A stretch of DNA of 64,000 nt from Carya illinoinensis (lineage: Eukaryota > Streptophyta > Magnoliopsida > Fagales > Juglandaceae), in assembly GCF_018687715.1 (NCBI RefSeq), contig NC_056758.1, positions 4,030,001 through 4,094,000 on the forward strand, given 5' to 3'. Of the stretch, positions 61,711 through 64,000 are shown one piece after another. Numbering within the stretch: position 1 is the stretch's first letter; each line of letters opens with the position of its first letter. The position numbers were made by a program, and so were the translations under genes. Below the pieces are notes generated by a model. That model was not told where the DNA came from. It did no database searches and saw only the letters and a program-made list of their open reading frames with translations.

Positions 61711-61764
<54 letters not shown>

Positions 61765-63433
61765 TCATGCTGACAACAGAGAAGTGATAGTCACAAGTAC
61801 CTTAAAGATGAAACTCAAAAGAAAAAAAACAAATTCAAATATTAATCAACATAACCTGCATTTCTCTTTACACGTCAACAAAATAACGAAATTTATCAAA
61901 GTACTAAGTCTCACAAGCAAGAAAAGAGTTTGCAACTGTAAAACAGGCTTCCATCTATCTTTTGCCAACCTAATATTATACAAACATCAAGAAGTAGCTC
62001 ATTGTGAGTTTACACTGAAGAGACAAGCTAATCATAGCTATGCTACTGCCGACAAAATATGGAGAACCTCTCAGACAAGAATTGTGCATCAGACTGAACA
62101 ATCTGTGACCTAATTGAAGTTACCTTGCGCTATATCAGCATACTGGGACCATAAAAAAGGCAAAACTTATAGTTTGGCTGCAAGCCCCAGCATGATAAGT
62201 GTGCATGGCAGGAAAAAACATAACTTGATGATTTACAAGCAACATTGTTCTTTTATGCGAAACCTTATTTGCTAACTTTTTTTTTTTATAAGTAACCTTA
62301 TTTGCTAACTTAGAGGAAACATTACATACGTAACCAGAACTTCTGAATAAGAACTCAAAAGTGCTAATCGCAAATCATTAGAAATACATTCCTATGTACA
62401 AATATATCTCTAACCACAGTTACAACGAAACCCACGTGCACATATCAGACATGAATGCATGCATGCACATTGTTCCAAAGAGACGAGAACAATCAGCAGT
62501 GAATACCTGTTGGCATGGTATGCCAAGTTTCTTGAGCTTAAGAGTTCGAGAGACAAGCAGCTTCTGAAAGTCACCAATCTCAGACTCAAGCTTAGCCACA
62601 TGGGATTCGACCCCTTTGCCTATTCCATTCAAAAACTCTGGTATGCCAACCTTTTCTGCAACAATACCAAGCAGAGCCCCAAACTCAATCATTGCTTCTA
62701 ATTTCCTAATGCACTAAATATTCTTTTTGGTTGCAAAATAGCATAAGAAACATATATAAATTTCTTGATGAAAATACTGGTAATTGGGGGCTTGAGAAAA
62801 CAAGTTACAAGACTCCTCGAACTAAGCCTAATACGACCATTTGCCTTATTTAAGGCAGGCTTTCAATTTTCGGAAACCCAGACAGCTCAATAAGAATACT
62901 GTGTTCAGTTTATTTCTTATTTTCTCATTATCTCTGTATCTCAGGAATCAAACAATATCCGCGACCCCAGTAAAATAACAACCTTTAATACTCACCCCAT
63001 TTATTTTCGTTGATCCATATCTTTTACTGTTAAAAAAGAAAAAGTAAACGGCGTCAATTCTTTGGAATTCTTTCCTCAGTTCTTTTCAGGAACCAAAGGG
63101 AAGCAGAAAATAAATCGTACAGCGAAAAATCAAAATTCCACACAGCTATTTAGCATAGTAGAGACAATTTTCTTTACAGGAAGAGCCCAATAACACGAAT
63201 TGCTATACCCAGAAAGTATTTTCCCCTTTTCCCGAAGTTCTCTTAAATATTATCAGCAACCACGCGCACGCACAGAGAGGAAATGGCGTGATGAATTCGT
63301 GTTAAAACCCGAGAAAAAAATTACCTACATAAAGGGAGGATTTGGAGAAGAACCGAGAAAACGCAGGTGTTGGATGTGGCTGTGTCGAGATCCAAATCGG
63401 CCTCGTTTTGAGAATTATTTGCCTCCACGCCAT
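59777..63433 (-). CDS. Mitochondrial small-subunit ribosomal protein mS41-like (IGR motif), 125 aa
   Basis: Three minus-strand exons join cleanly: 63433-63325 (ATG at 63433), 62697-62507 and 59854-59777 (TAA), 378 nt in all, with GT-AG junctions. The N-terminus MAWRQIILKTRPIWISTQPH...FSRFFSKS is rich in Arg/Ser and lacks acidic residues, as in a mitochondrial presequence. The core VGIPEFLNGIGKGVESHVAK, LKLKKLGIPCQQRKLILKYA and HKYRLGLWRP matches the pattern of the IGR motif of mS41/Fyv4: FL..IG..., then a KxLGI-P-RK-IL--..KYRLGL helix pair. Family knowledge: mS41 is a component of the mitoribosomal small subunit. The 2652-bp intron 2 has received a LINE remnant, two tail-only insertions and a (GA)n tract. 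The exon structure is strongly supported by frame. The assignment to mS41 is by motif only. Confidence 0.82.
60025..60778 (-). mobile_element. LINE remnant lacking RT, with 10-bp target duplication
   Basis: A T run at 60026-60035 is the poly(A) tail read on the minus strand, preceded by a 3' end like GTACTTGGTTACTCTTTTTG. TTTACAAGTT flanks it at 60015-60024 and 60779-60788. On the minus strand, about 60706-60252 encodes SAEVARLGLPELKGLAVTLE, LPFVGISQGGCEDQFNELIT and KNRELQRLSWAISYD, the wording found near the end of the first ORF region of plant LINEs. The entire reverse transcriptase is missing, so ORF1 sequence joins directly to the 3' end. It lies in intron 2 of the mS41-like gene, in the same orientation. 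Confidence 0.75.
60711..60892. repeat. Local duplication at the LINE 5' end
   Basis: AACAGCATAAAAGATATGCG (60711) recurs as AACAGCATAAAAGAGATGCG (60792), and AATTCATTAATGTTAAGGCC (60745) recurs at 60860. The first copy lacks about 40 bases present in the second. The target repeat TTTACAAGTT lies between the two copies. Confidence 0.85.
61249..61300 (+). mobile_element. Tail-only retroposon insertion with 18-bp target duplication
   Basis: Perfect direct repeats ACATCTTCAAAGTCATCA (61249-61266 and 61283-61300) bracket 16 bp reading ACTTATCAAAAAAAAA. This is the same tip as the plus-strand LINE tail at 6642. It lies in intron 2 of the mS41-like gene. Confidence 0.85.
61712..61760. repeat. (GA)n microsatellite
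   Basis: About 24 units in intron 2 of the mS41-like gene. Confidence 0.93.
62261..62311 (-). mobile_element. Tail-only retroposon insertion with 18-bp target duplication
   Basis: Perfect direct repeats AACCTTATTTGCTAACTT (62261-62278 and 62294-62311) bracket 15 bp. On the minus strand these read ACTTATAAAAAAAAA. It lies in intron 2 of the mS41-like gene, about 200 bp from exon 2. Confidence 0.83.
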
Positions 63434-63498
63434 CGTCTTCCACTGCTTCTACGAGTGCTTCACAAGAGGAACTCAAAAACCACAGACGGGTTTTAGAA

Positions 63499-63514
63499 GC
63501 CGTTCATGAACGGC
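63499..63514. promoter_or_regulatory. 16-bp perfect palindrome upstream of the mS41-like gene
   Basis: GCCGTTCATGAACGGC lies 66 bp before the start codon. Its binding factor is unknown. It could act in DNA or as a hairpin in the leader. Confidence 0.4.
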
Positions 63515-63563
63515 ATGTCGTCTATTGAAACAGCAAAACTCGTAATCGGGCTATGGAGTTTTT

Positions 63564-63617
63564 AGCCCATTTATATTCGAACGTAATAGCGAATACCAAT
63601 TCAGGCATTTCGGCCCA
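63564..63617 (-). promoter_or_regulatory. Two site II elements (TGGGCT, TGGGCC)
   Basis: On the minus strand TGGGCT lies at 63569-63564 and TGGGCC at 63617-63612, about 130 and 180 bp before the start codon. Site II motifs (TGGGCC/T) are common in plant promoters of ribosomal and mitochondrial protein genes and are bound by TCP factors. They fit the predicted product. Confidence 0.55.
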
Positions 63618-64000
63618 TAGATACCAACCAACATCCTCAAAATACCATATCTTTCAAAACCCTTTTTAAAGAAAATTTAAAAATGAAAAAAAAGGGGGGA
63701 AAAGATAACAGCCACCCTGTGGTGGCCACCACGAACGGCCTAAATGGGTGTCATGGTTGCCAAAAACATCATGGTTAGAAAATCATGGTTGTTCCTTGTA
63801 CAACACAATATGATTGTCGTTATTAAGGACGTATTTCGCACTTTGCCTCTTGCTCCGTCAATTACAAGGTAATAAAACTTAAGGGGCTAGAGTGCCAGAA
63901 AACATCTCTACTGCCTAAGTAAGTGTATGTTATTGAGTAAAAGAGATAGAGAGTGGAGAGAATGCCTTTTTCCCATGCTTTTTATACTTCTATCTGTGCT

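Larger units (their letters stand above)
63434..64000. other. Promoter side of the mS41-like gene and right edge
   Basis: The 5' leader and promoter of the minus-strand gene lie here. The sequence beyond about 63700 shows a CACCCTGTGGTGGCCACCAC inverted motif but no recognised gene. Confidence 0.5.

Noticed and set aside
63200..63496. 98-residue plus-strand open frame
   Set aside because: Antisense to exon 1 of the mS41-like gene, whose minus-strand reading has correct splice sites and a presequence.

Overview
The window is nuclear DNA of a flowering plant, almost certainly a woody eudicot. The evidence is AT-rich intergenic DNA, GT-AG introns, long (CT)n/(GA)n and (TA)n microsatellites, Copia and LINE elements, many MITEs, and genes with clear Arabidopsis counterparts. 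The short MITE family at 14497 and 54580 resembles sequences I associate with Fagales (walnut/hickory group). That placement comes from memory and is weak.

Five host loci can be supported. (1) 279-10433 (+) holds the last 13 coding exons of a SOQ1-like (SUPPRESSOR OF QUENCHING 1) thylakoid protein: NHL beta-propeller plus C-terminal domain. The 5' half lies outside the window. Its 4.1-kb intron has taken in a LINE, a second LINE tail and a SINE-like element. (2) 16679-17272 (+) is a single-exon, GC-rich atypical bHLH regulator of the AIF/bHLH147-150 type. (3) A minus-strand family of WRN-exonuclease-like genes has one intact copy (23118-23735), one copy with an early stop (44759-45373), and one frameshifted copy split in two by a Copia element (47333-47806 and 53105-53395). 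(4) 56756-58253 (+) encodes a small tail-anchored-looking protein of unknown function. (5) 59777-63433 (-) is a three-exon gene for a 125-residue mitochondrial protein with an IGR/mS41 mitoribosomal motif. Its small exons are far apart, and its promoter carries two site II elements.

The rest is mostly mobile DNA. The 21 kb between the first two exonuclease copies is largely a nested pile-up. A PIF/Harbinger-like element (26779-37808) has received a 1.7-kb LTR element, a young 4.8-kb Copia element and a foldback element. It is followed directly by a Harbinger-type MITE and then by a 3.9-kb Helitron candidate (39369-43306). A second, older Copia element (47807-53104) splits exonuclease copy 3; its target duplication has decayed but is still readable.

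The most unusual structural observation is three tiny insertions (13-16 bp). Each consists only of the last bases of a LINE/SINE-type tail plus poly(A), and each is flanked by a perfect 18-20 bp target-site duplication (46691-46743, 61249-61300, 62261-62311). They look like target-primed retrotransposition events that stopped just after the tail was copied. I saw no tRNA, rRNA, CRISPR array or bacterial-type system.
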